A stretch of DNA of 43,459 bases from Subtercola sp. (GCA_025463745.1 JAODBB010000095.1:1-43459), one strand, 5' to 3'; counted from the stretch's first letter, positions 8,086 through 16,372 are shown. The notes: generated by a model not told the origin, from the letters alone. Numbers and translations are program-made.

Positions 8086-8478
8086 ATGGCGATCATCGCG
8101 ACAGTCTTCATCGGCATCACGGCGTTGTTACACGTCTACATTTTCATCATGGAGAGCGTGCAGTGGCGAAAGCCCGCCATCTGGCGCCGCTTCGGGCTCA
8201 CCACTCAGGCCGACGCCGACACCACGGCACCACTCGCGTACAACCAGGGCTTCTACAACCTCTTTCTCGCCATCGGGGCCGGCCTCGGGCTGGTGCTCTA
8301 CTACACCTCGGCGAACGAGGCCGGCTTCGCTCTTGCGGCCTTCTCGTCAGCCTCGATCGTGGGTGCGGCCCTCGTGCTGCTCAGCACGGGCAAAGAGCGG
8401 CTTCGAGCCGCTGCGCTGCAGGGTGTTCCCGCGTTGATCGGCTTTGTGTTTCTGCTGATCGCAGGGGTGACGCCCTGA
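8086..8478 (+). CDS. DUF1304 family membrane protein
   Basis: A 130-residue, four-helix membrane protein: TM1 at residues 3-22 (ATVFIGITALLHVYIFIMES), then W-rich WRKPAIWRRFGL, a YNQGFYNLFLAIGAGLGLVLYY segment, and two further helices ending in IGFVFLLIAG. The HVYIFxMES and NQGFYNLFLA motifs are the DUF1304 signature. The role is unknown. It is monocistronic and divergent from the repeat-peptide gene, with about 200 bases between them. Confidence 0.88.
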   Translation: MAIIATVFIGITALLHVYIFIMESVQWRKPAIWRRFGLTTQADADTTAPLAYNQGFYNLFLAIGAGLGLVLYYTSANEAGFALAAFSSASIVGAALVLLSTGKERLRAAALQGVPALIGFVFLLIAGVTP

Positions 8479-8576
8479 CTGCTGGTCGCCGGGGCAATTC
8501 CCTGACCGAACTGCGGGCGGGCGGGCAGCGCTACATCTCTTGCCGGCAGAGGGCAGCGCGCTCTTTCCGAGGCCGT

Positions 8577-8762
8577 TCAGTGACCGGCGATCGCGATGTA
8601 CGTCAGCCAGCCCGTACCGCCCAGCAAGACCACGGCCGCCGAAATTCGAACGACGAGGTTCTGCGAGAACTTCTGCCACCCGGTGGTGAGTTCGGGCCGG
8701 GAGAAGTCTTTCGGTCGCGTGCTTCGGCGCGTCGGATACGGTGTGCGAGTACGAGTAGACAT
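8577..8762 (-). CDS. Small single-pass membrane protein, unknown function
   Basis: A 61-residue protein with a basic Thr/Arg/Pro-rich N-terminus, the segment WQKFSQNLVVRIS, and one C-terminal transmembrane helix (AAVVLLGGTGWLTYIAIAG). AGGGAA lies upstream of ATG 8762 at about 11 bases. It is convergent with the DUF1304 gene; the 98 bases between them hold nothing recognisable. No family was recognised. Confidence 0.55.
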   Translation of the reverse strand: MSTRTRTPYPTRRSTRPKDFSRPELTTGWQKFSQNLVVRISAAVVLLGGTGWLTYIAIAGH

Positions 8763-8829
8763 TTACATCATTATTCCCTGATCGTTCTTCACTCGTGAAT
8801 CCCCCGTGTGGAAGGGTGTAATACAAGCC

Positions 8830-9621
8830 ATGCACAAACCGCACTCCGCTGCGCACTCCTCCCTGACTGCCTCCCAGCCTGCATCCGCGCCCGCCTCTGC
8901 ACCAGCTGCCAAGCCTGCATCCGCGCCCGCCTCTGCACCAGCTGCCAAGCCTGACTCCGCACGTGCCTCCGCGCCTGGCGCACCCCCGCCCTCTCACCAC
9001 CTCGTCGCGCGCGACACGACCGAGCCGGTGGATGCCCTGCTCAGCTTCATCGCGGCGGCCTGGGCCCTGTCATCCGGCCCAGAGCCGCGTTCGGCCGCCA
9101 CCGCCTTCACGGGCCCGGTGGTCTTGATCGACGGCCGCTCCGGATCGGGTAAAACCGCTCTTGCGGAGGCCCTCGCCGAGGCCTGGCCCGGCCGCGCCGA
9201 GGGCGCTACCCTCGGCGCCACCCTCCCCACCGTCGTACACCTCGACGACATCTACCCCGGCTGGCACGGCCTCGAGCTGGCGAGTGCGCACGTGCACGAT
9301 CAGCTGCTGGCAGCGGCGCAGCCACGTTGGCAGCGCTACGACTGGGCGAACGAACGGGCGACGGAATGGGCATCCGTCGACAAGGCCCGGCCGCTGATCG
9401 TCGAGGGTGTCGGCGCGCTCAGCCGGCAGAACGCCGCTCTGGCGACGATCACCATCTGGCTCGAACTCGACGACGCCACCCGTCGCAGTCGCGCCATCGC
9501 TCGCGATGGGCAGACCTACGAACCGTTCTGGAACATTTGGGCGGAGCAGGAAGACGTCTTTCTGGCTCGCGAATCACCGGCGAGCCTGGCCGACGTGATC
9601 GTCGACTTCACGGCGAGCTGA
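8830..9621 (+). CDS. P-loop kinase of the uridine-kinase-like type
   Basis: A 263-residue ATP-binding protein. After a disordered Ala/Pro/Ser N-terminus comes a Walker A (LIDGRSGSGKTAL), then VVHLDDIYPGWHGL, matching the DDxY segment of uridine/phosphoribulokinase-like enzymes, and VEGVGALS. A lid region (ATRRSRAIARDGQTYEPFW) follows, then WAEQEDVFLARE near the C-terminus. This actinobacterial group has no proven substrate; a small-molecule kinase is the family inference. ATG 8830 is chosen; GTG 8806 in the same frame is possible and would add eight residues. Confidence 0.78.
   Translation: MHKPHSAAHSSLTASQPASAPASAPAAKPASAPASAPAAKPDSARASAPGAPPPSHHLVARDTTEPVDALLSFIAAAWALSSGPEPRSAATAFTGPVVLIDGRSGSGKTALAEALAEAWPGRAEGATLGATLPTVVHLDDIYPGWHGLELASAHVHDQLLAAAQPRWQRYDWANERATEWASVDKARPLIVEGVGALSRQNAALATITIWLELDDATRRSRAIARDGQTYEPFWNIWAEQEDVFLARESPASLADVIVDFTAS
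8878..8949 (+). repeat. Perfect 36-bp direct repeat in the kinase N-terminus
   Basis: Bases 8878-8913 and 8914-8949 are identical and encode PASAPASAPAAK twice in the disordered N-terminal tail of the P-loop kinase. Perfect identity suggests a recent slippage duplication. Confidence 0.9.
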
Positions 9622-9640
9622 GCGGCCGGCTCGGCCGTCG

Positions 9641-9665
9641 CCCGCGCCCCCGCCCCCGCGCCCCC
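9641..9665 (-). other. G-quadruplex-type motif on the minus strand
   Basis: On the minus strand four G runs (5, 5, 5 and 3 bases) are separated by loops of 3, 1 and 3 bases. The site lies in the gap between the convergent kinase and mscS-like genes, in the 3' untranslated part of the mscS-like transcript. Folding is predicted only from the pattern. Confidence 0.5.
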
Positions 9666-9678
9666 GCATTTCGCGAAA

Positions 9679-9736
9679 GCGACCCTTGCGGTCGAGAGCG
9701 ACCGCTGAACCGGCTCATCTGATCCGCAAAGGTCGC
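9679..9736. terminator. Possible bidirectional hairpin between kinase and MscS genes
   Basis: GCGACCCTTGCGG (9679-9691) can pair with CCGCAAAGGTCGC (9724-9736), 13 pairs with one G-U. An alternative inner hairpin GCGGTCG-AGAG-CGACCGC occupies 9688-9705. There is no T tract. Its place between two convergent stops (9621 and 9758) suggests transcription termination. Confidence 0.4.
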
Positions 9737-9757
9737 GCTGACGCATTCACGCAGCGG

Positions 9758-11200
9758 CTACGCGCCGGCCAGGCCGCCCGCCCCGGCCGTGCCGCTCTCG
9801 ATACCGAGCGCCTCGACCGCCTCACGCGCGCTCTGCGTTCGCGCATCGATCACCTTGCCGATCTGCCGTGCGAGCGCGGGGTTCTCGACGATCAGCTTGT
9901 CGACAGCGCTCGTCGAGATGCGCAGCACCGTCGTTGTGCCGTCGGCGACTGCCGCTCCACGGTCGACCTCGCGGCTGAGCGCCATCAGCCCGAAGAAGTC
10001 GTTCGTGGTCAGACCCTGATAGACGACATCGCCCCACTCGGTGGGTACCGACAACCGCACTGTTCCGTCGAGAATGAACCGGAACGCGTCAGGCACGGTG
10101 TTCGGCACATGCAGAACCTCGCCGTGCCCGTATTGCTCGAGCCGGCAGAGGCCCGGCAGCCACGAGTAGTCGTCGGCCTTCAACCGCAGCACCTTGGTCA
10201 GCGTGCCGATGGCTTCATCCAGTCGCTCCGGCGTCTGGATGGGGTCGGTGGCGTCGCCGTCGAGAGCGAGCCCCGAACGCCGGGCCGCGTACCAGAGCCA
10301 GGCGAGAAAGAGCGCGCTGGCGTTCGGCGCCTCGGCCGGGCCTGACACCGGAATAGAGATGGAATAGCTCGCGTTGCCCGCATACGAGGCCTCGATCGAT
10401 TCGCCGCGCTTGAGGTTCGGCAGGCCGGAGGCCACGTGATGCATCAGGTCGAGCACCTCGTGGGGCGGATCATCCGTCGAGAATTTCACCGTCGCGGTGG
10501 CACGGAACGCACCCGGGGCCTGGCTGAGGTTCGTGAACGACGAATCGGCGAGAGAAGCGTTCGGTACAATCTGAATGCCATTGCCGGTGTCGATGTGCAC
10601 CGCACGCCAGTTCACCTCGACGACGCGGCCCTGAACCGTGCCGGTGTCGAGCCAATCGCCGATCTTGAAGGGCTGTTCGAACAACAGCAGCAGTCCCGAG
10701 ATCACCGAGCCGACGGCATTCTGCAGGGCGAGGCCGATCACGATCGAGGTCACGCCGAGGGCGGTGATCAGGCCGCCGATATCGGCATCCCACACCCACG
10801 AGAACAGCAACGCCAGCCCCACCAGAATGAGCCCGAGACGGGCCAGGTCGATGAAGATCGAGGGCAGGCGTTCGCGCCAGCTGCCCTCCTGCGGGTTTCC
10901 GAAGAGCACCACATTGACGCTCGAGAGCAGCAGCAAGATCACCAGAAAGCCGAACATGGTCGCGACGACACGCACCCAGGTCAGCTCGACCGAACCGCTG
11001 TTCGACGCCAGGCTGAGCAGGGCGAGCAGCGCGCCCACCGGCAGAACGAGGTTGCGCAGCAGTCGCACGGGCTTGGCAGCCGGATGATCGCGCCGCACCA
11101 GCCACGCCAGCACCTCCGTCAGAATCACCAGCAGTACAGGCAGGCCGATCGCAATGGTGAGCGCGAGCCCGAACCACGGTTCGTTCCAGATCTGATCCAT
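9758..11200 (-). CDS. MscS-family channel with C-terminal cyclic-nucleotide-binding domain
   Basis: A 480-residue small-conductance mechanosensitive channel homologue. Four or five N-terminal membrane segments lead to the pore helix and beta domain (LITALGVTSIVIGLALQNAV, then GLLLLFEQPFKIGDWLD, RVVEVNWRAVHI, IVPNASLADSSFTN). A cNMP-binding domain follows at about residues 340-450 (YGHGEVLHVPNTVPDAFRFI, FFGLMALSREVDRGAAV). Such channels are thought to be gated or tuned by cyclic nucleotides. The gene starts six bases after the stop of the upstream class III cyclase, so both are probably one transcript and the cyclase may make the ligand. The M. tuberculosis pair Rv2434c/Rv2435c appears to have the same arrangement. 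Confidence 0.9.
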   Translation of the reverse strand: MDQIWNEPWFGLALTIAIGLPVLLVILTEVLAWLVRRDHPAAKPVRLLRNLVLPVGALLALLSLASNSGSVELTWVRVVATMFGFLVILLLLSSVNVVLFGNPQEGSWRERLPSIFIDLARLGLILVGLALLFSWVWDADIGGLITALGVTSIVIGLALQNAVGSVISGLLLLFEQPFKIGDWLDTGTVQGRVVEVNWRAVHIDTGNGIQIVPNASLADSSFTNLSQAPGAFRATATVKFSTDDPPHEVLDLMHHVASGLPNLKRGESIEASYAGNASYSISIPVSGPAEAPNASALFLAWLWYAARRSGLALDGDATDPIQTPERLDEAIGTLTKVLRLKADDYSWLPGLCRLEQYGHGEVLHVPNTVPDAFRFILDGTVRLSVPTEWGDVVYQGLTTNDFFGLMALSREVDRGAAVADGTTTVLRISTSAVDKLIVENPALARQIGKVIDARTQSAREAVEALGIESGTAGAGGLAGA

Positions 11201-11206
11201 GATGAC

Positions 11207-13336
11207 CTACTGAATCTTCCAGACGGTCTGAACCCCGCCTGCCGTCTCGATGGTGCCTGCTTCAAGGAACACGACCGCGTCGTGCATCAGATCGCGTACC
11301 GACTGGCTCACGAAGATTCCCGCGGCTCCCGACACCCGCTGAACCTGGTTGGCCAGGTTCACGGCGTCACCCCACATGTCATAGGCGAGGCTGGTGCGGC
11401 CGACCAGACCGCTCGACACCTTTCCGGCATCGATGCCGATGCGTACGCTGAGCGCGGTTTCGTGCTGCGCGTTGAACCGCTCGATGATCGTTCGAATCTC
11501 GAGCGAGAAGTCGACCATGCGTCTGACATTGTCGACGCGCGGCACGACCAGGCCGCAGCTGGCCAGGTACCCTTCGCGCAGGGTGCGCACCGTCTCGACG
11601 CCCATGCGCACGGCCGCCTCGTCGAAGCTCGCGACGATCGAGTTCAGCAGCGACAGCTCCTTCTCGGCGCCGAGGTCAGAGGCGAAGTCGTCGTAGCCGA
11701 TCAGGTCGGCGAACAGCACCGACACATCTTCGTGCACATCGGTGATGGTCTCTTCGCCGTCTTTGTACCTCTTCGCCACCGTCGCCGGCATCAGAGTGCC
11801 GAGCAGCTTCTCGTTCTCGCTCGACTGCTCTTCGATGAGCGACTGCTTGATGCGAAGTGATCTCGACATGTCGTTGAAGGCATTACCGAGATCGCCGAAC
11901 TCGTCGCGTGAGCCTTGCGGCACCTCTACCGCGAGATCGCCCGCGGCGACCTGGCGAACGGCGGTCACCAACCGCCTCACCGGGCGGGCGAATACTTGCG
12001 CCAGAAGCAACGACAGCAAAGACACCACGAGAATCAGCGCGACGATCGACAAGATCAGGTTGCGAGTGAAATCGTTCACCGGCGCGAATGCCTCGGATGT
12101 ACTGATCCGCGACACGATCACCCACTGCAAGCCGGGGATGTCGAGTGGCGCATAGGCGACGATGTCCTCGTCGCCCAGATACCCCTGCGAGATCGTGATG
12201 CCGGTCTCCCCGGCGAGGGCGCTCTGCACCGCCGTGGTGTGCACCGGCTGAATGAGAATGGAGCCCTTCACCTGCACTGCGCGTGCGGCGACATCGGGCG
12301 GGGTACCGGAGGCCACGGCATCCTTCTCGTATTGATTCGGGTTCTCGATGAGCTCACGCGACACCGAACGCATCAGCTGGTCGGGCCCGGCCAGGTAGGT
12401 TTCGCCGGTCTGCCCCATGCCGTCTGCCGCCCAGCCCTGGTCAGAGGTCATGATCTTGTTGATCGCGTCGATCGGCACCTGAAGAGCCATCACCCCGCTC
12501 GTGACGCCGTTCTCGCCGACAGGCGACATGATCCACGCGACGGGCGCACCCAGCGACGGCTGGTAACGCTCGAAGTCGCTGATCTTGGCGTAGTCGACCT
12601 CATTCGAGTTCAGCGCCTCTTGGTACCCGGTGGCCAGGCTCGTGCCCTTGTACGGGCCTGTGGTGAGGTTCGTGCCGAGGTCGACGTTCTTGTTGGCCGA
12701 GTAGACCACGTGACCGTCGGTGTCCATCAACAGTGCGTCTTCGTAGCCGAAGCGCTGGATGATCTCCCGAAAGTAATCCTGATACTGAGCGTTCGCGGCC
12801 GACCACGCGCTGCCGTCTCCCGCATTGTCGACGGCGAGCGCCTTCGTGCCGTCGAGCCCGGGGTCGGTGTAGTGCGACTGCAGATAGATCTCGGCGGGGT
12901 CAGAGGGAATGAACGCCGCCGGGTCGGTGTCGGTTCCTGTTCGCGTGGCCAGCTGGGGCGCGAACGTCTTGGTGTAGAGCGCCGTGACGGCGGCCGTGTC
13001 ACCGGCAGCCGCGGGCTGCGCCTGCAACTCGTCGTACCCGGCGGTGAACGCCTTGACCGCATTGATGGCCGTCGAGCCGCGGGTGTAGACGACGAGCGAA
13101 TTCTCAGTAGTGGTGAAGAAGTTGGTGATCTCTCGTGCTCGCGACTCACGCGTTTCGGTCACCCGATCGTAGGCCGCCTGCTTCAGCGAATCAGAACCCG
13201 AATAGTACCCGACGAGCCCCACAACCAACGACGAGCCGATGCTCACACCGAGCAGCATCACCAGCAGCTTCGATTGGATGCTGAATCCAGGCCGCCGCGA
13301 CTTCGACGACACTCCGGTACCGAAACGGCCTGCCAA
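11207..13336 (-). CDS. Receptor-type class III nucleotide cyclase (Cache-HAMP-cyclase)
   Basis: A 709-residue membrane cyclase. TM1 spans about residues 24-46, then an extracellular dCache-like sensor (47-420), TM2 (426-449), HAMP (450-502) and the cyclase homology domain (535-700). In the catalytic domain the first metal Asp is present (D544 in VLFADLIGY), and YDMWGDAVNLA (652-662) keeps D653 and N660. The second metal site, normally Gly-Asp, reads Arg-Glu (E588 in RTLREGY), the base-selecting Lys aligns with Arg584, and the transition-state Arg aligns with Gln664. Activity or product may thus be unusual. The start is TTG 13336, behind GGGGAGAGG. It is probably co-transcribed with the downstream cNMP-binding MscS gene. 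Confidence 0.9.
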   Translation of the reverse strand: MAGRFGTGVSSKSRRPGFSIQSKLLVMLLGVSIGSSLVVGLVGYYSGSDSLKQAAYDRVTETRESRAREITNFFTTTENSLVVYTRGSTAINAVKAFTAGYDELQAQPAAAGDTAAVTALYTKTFAPQLATRTGTDTDPAAFIPSDPAEIYLQSHYTDPGLDGTKALAVDNAGDGSAWSAANAQYQDYFREIIQRFGYEDALLMDTDGHVVYSANKNVDLGTNLTTGPYKGTSLATGYQEALNSNEVDYAKISDFERYQPSLGAPVAWIMSPVGENGVTSGVMALQVPIDAINKIMTSDQGWAADGMGQTGETYLAGPDQLMRSVSRELIENPNQYEKDAVASGTPPDVAARAVQVKGSILIQPVHTTAVQSALAGETGITISQGYLGDEDIVAYAPLDIPGLQWVIVSRISTSEAFAPVNDFTRNLILSIVALILVVSLLSLLLAQVFARPVRRLVTAVRQVAAGDLAVEVPQGSRDEFGDLGNAFNDMSRSLRIKQSLIEEQSSENEKLLGTLMPATVAKRYKDGEETITDVHEDVSVLFADLIGYDDFASDLGAEKELSLLNSIVASFDEAAVRMGVETVRTLREGYLASCGLVVPRVDNVRRMVDFSLEIRTIIERFNAQHETALSVRIGIDAGKVSSGLVGRTSLAYDMWGDAVNLANQVQRVSGAAGIFVSQSVRDLMHDAVVFLEAGTIETAGGVQTVWKIQ

Positions 13337-13402
13337 CAGTACTGCCTCTCCCCCACGAACACAGCACCCCGACAGGGCGCGAAAACTCCACCACTCCCTT
13401 GA

Positions 13403-14188
13403 TTATGTCGTACGCAGGCGCTGCTTGCTGATGCCCTCCCGCCAGAGCAGTTGAACGAGACTCGGCTGCACCGAAACGGTGCCCACGGCGACCACCTTCC
13501 GAATATATTCAGTACTTGTCGCCTGAGAAAGCAAACAGGCGGCCAGGTCTGCCCGTGAGGTGAACTTGCTCTTCACAAACGTCTCGGCGGTGGCGTAATC
13601 GGTCACGCCCGGAGTCTCGAAGAGTCCGGAAGGCCGAACGATCGTCCAGTCGACATCGCTTGTTCGAACGATCTCCTCCATCGCCCGCATGTCGGTATAA
13701 AGGGTCTTGCCCATCACGTTCACGAAATAGGGCTGCAGCACCTTCTCGAAGAAGAATCCGCCGTGCGCGCCAACCGTGAGATCGACCGCGCTCGAACTCA
13801 CGCAGACGAGCCGCGAGACGTGCTGCGCCTGCATGGCCCGGATGATCGCGGTGAGCCCTACGGAGTAGACCGTGATGGGTTGCTTGCCGAAAGGCACCCC
13901 GAGGGTGGAGATCACGGCGTCGTGGCCGGCCACGGCGCGTTCGACGGACGCGGCGTCGTACACGTCGCCCTCTATGACGGTGAGCCGGGCATCCGCACCG
14001 CCCGTCGTCACGGCGGCGCCAAGGCTGCCCTCGGGCGCAGCAGGCGATGGTGCCGAACCCGACGAGTCCGTCGAGTCGAAGTCGGCGGGATGCCGGGTGA
14101 ACGCCGTCACCGAATGCCCGGCGGCGAGGGCGTCAGCGACGAGCAGGCGGCCGGTGGGGCCATTGCTTCCGAACACGATGAGGCGCAT
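13403..14188 (-). CDS. NAD(P)H-binding atypical SDR oxidoreductase
   Basis: A 261-residue Rossmann protein of the NmrA/NAD(P)-binding type. The dinucleotide motif is at the N-terminus (LIVFGSNGPTGRLLVADAL), followed by HSVTAFTRHP, VIEGDVYDAASVERAVAGHDAVISTLG and VSRLVCVSSSAVD. TDVDWTIVRPSGL-type sequence at about residue 185 is usual for this group. It lacks the classical YxxxK catalytic pair, so it may be a redox-sensing or quinone-reductase-like protein. It diverges from a marR-type gene, which probably controls it. Confidence 0.85.
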   Translation of the reverse strand: MRLIVFGSNGPTGRLLVADALAAGHSVTAFTRHPADFDSTDSSGSAPSPAAPEGSLGAAVTTGGADARLTVIEGDVYDAASVERAVAGHDAVISTLGVPFGKQPITVYSVGLTAIIRAMQAQHVSRLVCVSSSAVDLTVGAHGGFFFEKVLQPYFVNVMGKTLYTDMRAMEEIVRTSDVDWTIVRPSGLFETPGVTDYATAETFVKSKFTSRADLAACLLSQATSTEYIRKVVAVGTVSVQPSLVQLLWREGISKQRLRTT

Positions 14189-14228
14189 GGTTTTCTTCTC
14201 TCTTCACAGGTACGCTGTAATCAGCAAT

Positions 14229-14256
14229 CCATATAATACGGAAACCATATCATATG
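14229..14256 (+). promoter_or_regulatory. Shared promoter/operator region of the MarR locus
   Basis: This AT-rich patch in GC-rich DNA contains a perfect -10 box TATAAT (14232-14237) for the marR-type gene and a palindrome CATAT-C-ATATG (14246-14256) that runs into its ATG. CCATAT also occurs at 14229-14234 and 14245-14250. The layout suits autorepression by the MarR protein and joint control of the divergent oxidoreductase. No convincing -35 box was seen. Confidence 0.45.
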
Positions 14257-14760
14257 AAAAACGGAACAGATACGACCAGCGGCGCTGCTGCCGACCCTCG
14301 GCAGGCCCGCCGCGCCGTCACCGCACTCAAAGCCGATCTGCGCGATCTTCGGGTGCAGCTCTCGATGCTGAACCACCGGGTCGGCGCCCAAGCGGAGCTG
14401 CGCGACATCGATCTCGACTGCCTCGACCTCGTGTCGCAGAACGAGCCCGTCGGCGCGAGCGCCCTGGCGAAACTCGCCGGGCTGCACCCGGCCACGCTCA
14501 CCGGGGTGATCGATCGGCTCGAGCGTGGCGGCTGGATCGTGCGTGAACGCGACGCGTCAGACCGCCGCGCCGTGGTGCTGCGCACTCAACCCGAACGAAA
14601 CCGCGACATCTACCGGCTGTATTCGGGCATGAACGGCTTGATCGACGAGATCTGCGCCTTGTACACTGCCGATCAATTGGAATTGATCGCGGGCTTCATG
14701 CAGCGCACCACCTCAGCCGGCGTGCGCGCCACCGCCCAACTCGAAGAAGAGAGCGCGTGA
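14254..14760 (+). CDS. MarR-family transcriptional regulator
   Basis: A 168-residue winged-helix protein. The DNA-binding part is clear: VGASALAKLAGLHPATLTGVIDRLERGGWIVRERDASDRRAVVLRTQ (about residues 68-115), including the conserved DxRA wing. Helices on either side form the dimer interface. It is followed directly by a RibD-like reductase gene and faces an NAD(P)H-binding oxidoreductase gene, so it probably regulates both. The ligand is unknown. Confidence 0.9.
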   Translation: MKNGTDTTSGAAADPRQARRAVTALKADLRDLRVQLSMLNHRVGAQAELRDIDLDCLDLVSQNEPVGASALAKLAGLHPATLTGVIDRLERGGWIVRERDASDRRAVVLRTQPERNRDIYRLYSGMNGLIDEICALYTADQLELIAGFMQRTTSAGVRATAQLEEESA

Positions 14761-15314
14761 TGGGCAGGCTGATTTTCTCGAGCATCATGTCGGTCGACGG
14801 TTTCACGGCAGATGCTTCGGGCGACTTCGACTGGAGCGCACCCGACAAAGAAGTGCACGCGTTCGTCAACGACCTGCAACGCGCCGTCGGCACTTACCTC
14901 TACGGCCGGCGGATGTACGGTGTGATGTCTGTCTGGCAGACCCTCGACACGGCTGACGAACCCCCCGTCATGGCCGACTTCCAGTCGCTCTGGCGGGCCG
15001 CCGACAAGATCGTCTACTCGTCGACTCTCGACAGCCCCTCAACACCGCGCACTCGTATCGAGCCGCTTTTCGACGCCGACGCCGTCATCGCGCTCAAGGC
15101 CTCTACCGACGCCGACATCTCGATCGGCGGGCCGACCCTCGCCGCCCATGCCATTCGGGCCGGGCTGGTCGACGAGTACCAGCTCTTCATCACGCCCATT
15201 GCGGTCGGCGGCGGCACTGCCTTCTTCCCTGCCGATGTGCGAGTGCCGCTCACCCTCACCGACCACCGCCGCTTCGCCAACGGCACCGTCTTCCTCCGCT
15301 ACGCGGCCACGTGA
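14760..15314 (+). CDS. Dihydrofolate reductase family protein (RibD C-terminal-like)
   Basis: A 184-residue single-domain reductase. It begins GRLIFSSIMSVDGFTADASG, the usual start of the family, then DFDWSAPDKEVHAFVND, YLYGRRMYGVM, DADISIGGPTLAAHAI and a C-terminal VLFITPIAVGGGTAFF-like stretch. These proteins use NADPH, but the substrate is usually not folate and remains unknown. ATG 14760 overlaps the marR-type stop (TGATG); GTG 14757, one codon upstream, is an alternative. Coupled to the MarR gene. Confidence 0.87.
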   Translation: MGRLIFSSIMSVDGFTADASGDFDWSAPDKEVHAFVNDLQRAVGTYLYGRRMYGVMSVWQTLDTADEPPVMADFQSLWRAADKIVYSSTLDSPSTPRTRIEPLFDADAVIALKASTDADISIGGPTLAAHAIRAGLVDEYQLFITPIAVGGGTAFFPADVRVPLTLTDHRRFANGTVFLRYAAT

Positions 15315-15329
15315 TCGGTCGTTCGGGCC

Positions 15330-15414
15330 GCGCACGTTCGGGCCGCGCACTTCTGGCAGGCGCACGTCCGGGTCGCGCACGTTTCGGCGCGCGCACGTCC
15401 AGGTGGCGCACGCG
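15330..15414. repeat. Degenerate 15-bp tandem repeats
   Basis: Five units beginning GCGCAC (15330, 15345, 15360, 15375, 15391; lengths 15, 15, 15, 16, 15) end in a partial unit at 15406-15414. The consensus is about GCGCACGTCCGGGTC. They lie just after the reductase stop in the 225-bp gap before the secreted-protein gene. In one frame they read as Arg/Ala/Gly pentapeptides, but no real gene is evident. Confidence 0.75.
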
Positions 15415-15539
15415 TTTTCTTGTGCCGTTTGGCCAGCCATCGAGGTGCCGATCAGGAGAGCGTTGTACCGTGGTGTACCGCAGAACCCGAATCGCACCAC
15501 GCGTGTCATGAAACCTGACCCGACGAACGAAAAGCCGAA

Positions 15540-16271
15540 TTGCGCCGCTCCACCTACGAAGCCCCTGGCCGCCATGCCGCCTCTTCAGCCGGCAGCACCA
15601 CGAATCGGGCCCCCCGAAAGATCCCCGCGAAGACTGAGAAGCGACCGGTTCTCGCCGTAGCCATCGCGTGCTTCAGCATGCTCCCGGTATTTCTGATCGG
15701 GCCCGCCGCCAACGCAGACGAACCCTCGGGCATGACGTTCGCTTCGAGCATTTCAGCGGGGCAAGCGGATGCGCAGATCGCCAGCGCGGCGGCGACCGCG
15801 AGCGGCCAGAGCACCGACCGCGACGGCTACACGGTGAACAAACCCACAGAAGCGACGGTCGCTCCTGGCAGTTCCACCAACAAAGACTGGGCCGCCCTCG
15901 TGCTCGTCGACGGCGGCTGGCCCACCACCGACAACAATGTCACCGTGATTCTGCAGTGGATGGACTCCGAGAACAGCCCGCAGAGCTGGTGGCTGCGCAA
16001 CAATCCGCTGAACAACGGCTACGGTTCGGGTGGCGGGGCCGGGTTCGGCAGCTACCCCGAGCTCGTGACCGCGGCCAGAGACGCCGCCATCAACCTGTCA
16101 CAGAACTCGGTATACACGGAAATCATCGCCGACTTCGCCGCATCCGCCCCCGTTTCGACCACCGTCGGCGCTATCGAAGCGTCACCCTGGGCCAGCTCGC
16201 ACTACGGCTACGGCAGCATCTGGCACGGCGTCGACGTGCCGATCGTGGCCGCCGATTCGTCGGCTTGGTGA
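15540..16271 (+). CDS. Secreted protein with WWxRNNPLNNG motif, unknown function
   Basis: A 243-residue exported protein. After a basic Ser/Arg-rich N-terminus comes a hydrophobic stretch (RPVLAVAIACFSMLPVFLIG) and a likely signal peptidase site PAANA-DE near residue 60. The mature part has a Thr/Ser-rich linker, then a conserved-looking module: VTVILQWMDSENSPQSWWLR, NNPLNNGYGSGGGAGFGSYP, and near the end ASPWASSHYGYGSIWHG. This resembles a cell-wall-associated module I recall from other Microbacteriaceae secreted proteins and may be lysozyme-like, but this is not established. The TTG 15540 start is uncertain. Confidence 0.7.
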   Translation: MRRSTYEAPGRHAASSAGSTTNRAPRKIPAKTEKRPVLAVAIACFSMLPVFLIGPAANADEPSGMTFASSISAGQADAQIASAAATASGQSTDRDGYTVNKPTEATVAPGSSTNKDWAALVLVDGGWPTTDNNVTVILQWMDSENSPQSWWLRNNPLNNGYGSGGGAGFGSYPELVTAARDAAINLSQNSVYTEIIADFAASAPVSTTVGAIEASPWASSHYGYGSIWHGVDVPIVAADSSAW

Positions 16272-16307
16272 AGCCGAGCCAGTCGGAACATCGAGCAGTG
16301 AACTCGA

Positions 16308-16372
16308 CTTTCGTCGGAGCACAGCCCAGCTGCCACATCATTGTGCGCGAGTCGGCTGTGCTCCGACGAAAG
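16308..16372. terminator. 19-bp perfect inverted repeat between convergent genes
   Basis: Arms 16308-16326 and 16354-16372 are exact reverse complements (CTTTCGTCGGAGCACAGCC and its partner) around a 27-base loop. The stem ends one base before the GH65 stop codon and 37 bases after the secreted-protein stop, so it can terminate transcription from both sides. There is no long T run, but the arms end in CTTT/AAAG. Confidence 0.75.

Noticed and set aside
10436-13402. Two long plus-strand frames (about 474 and 495 codons)
   Set aside because: Antisense to the MscS and cyclase genes, His/Arg/Gln-rich and without any family feature.
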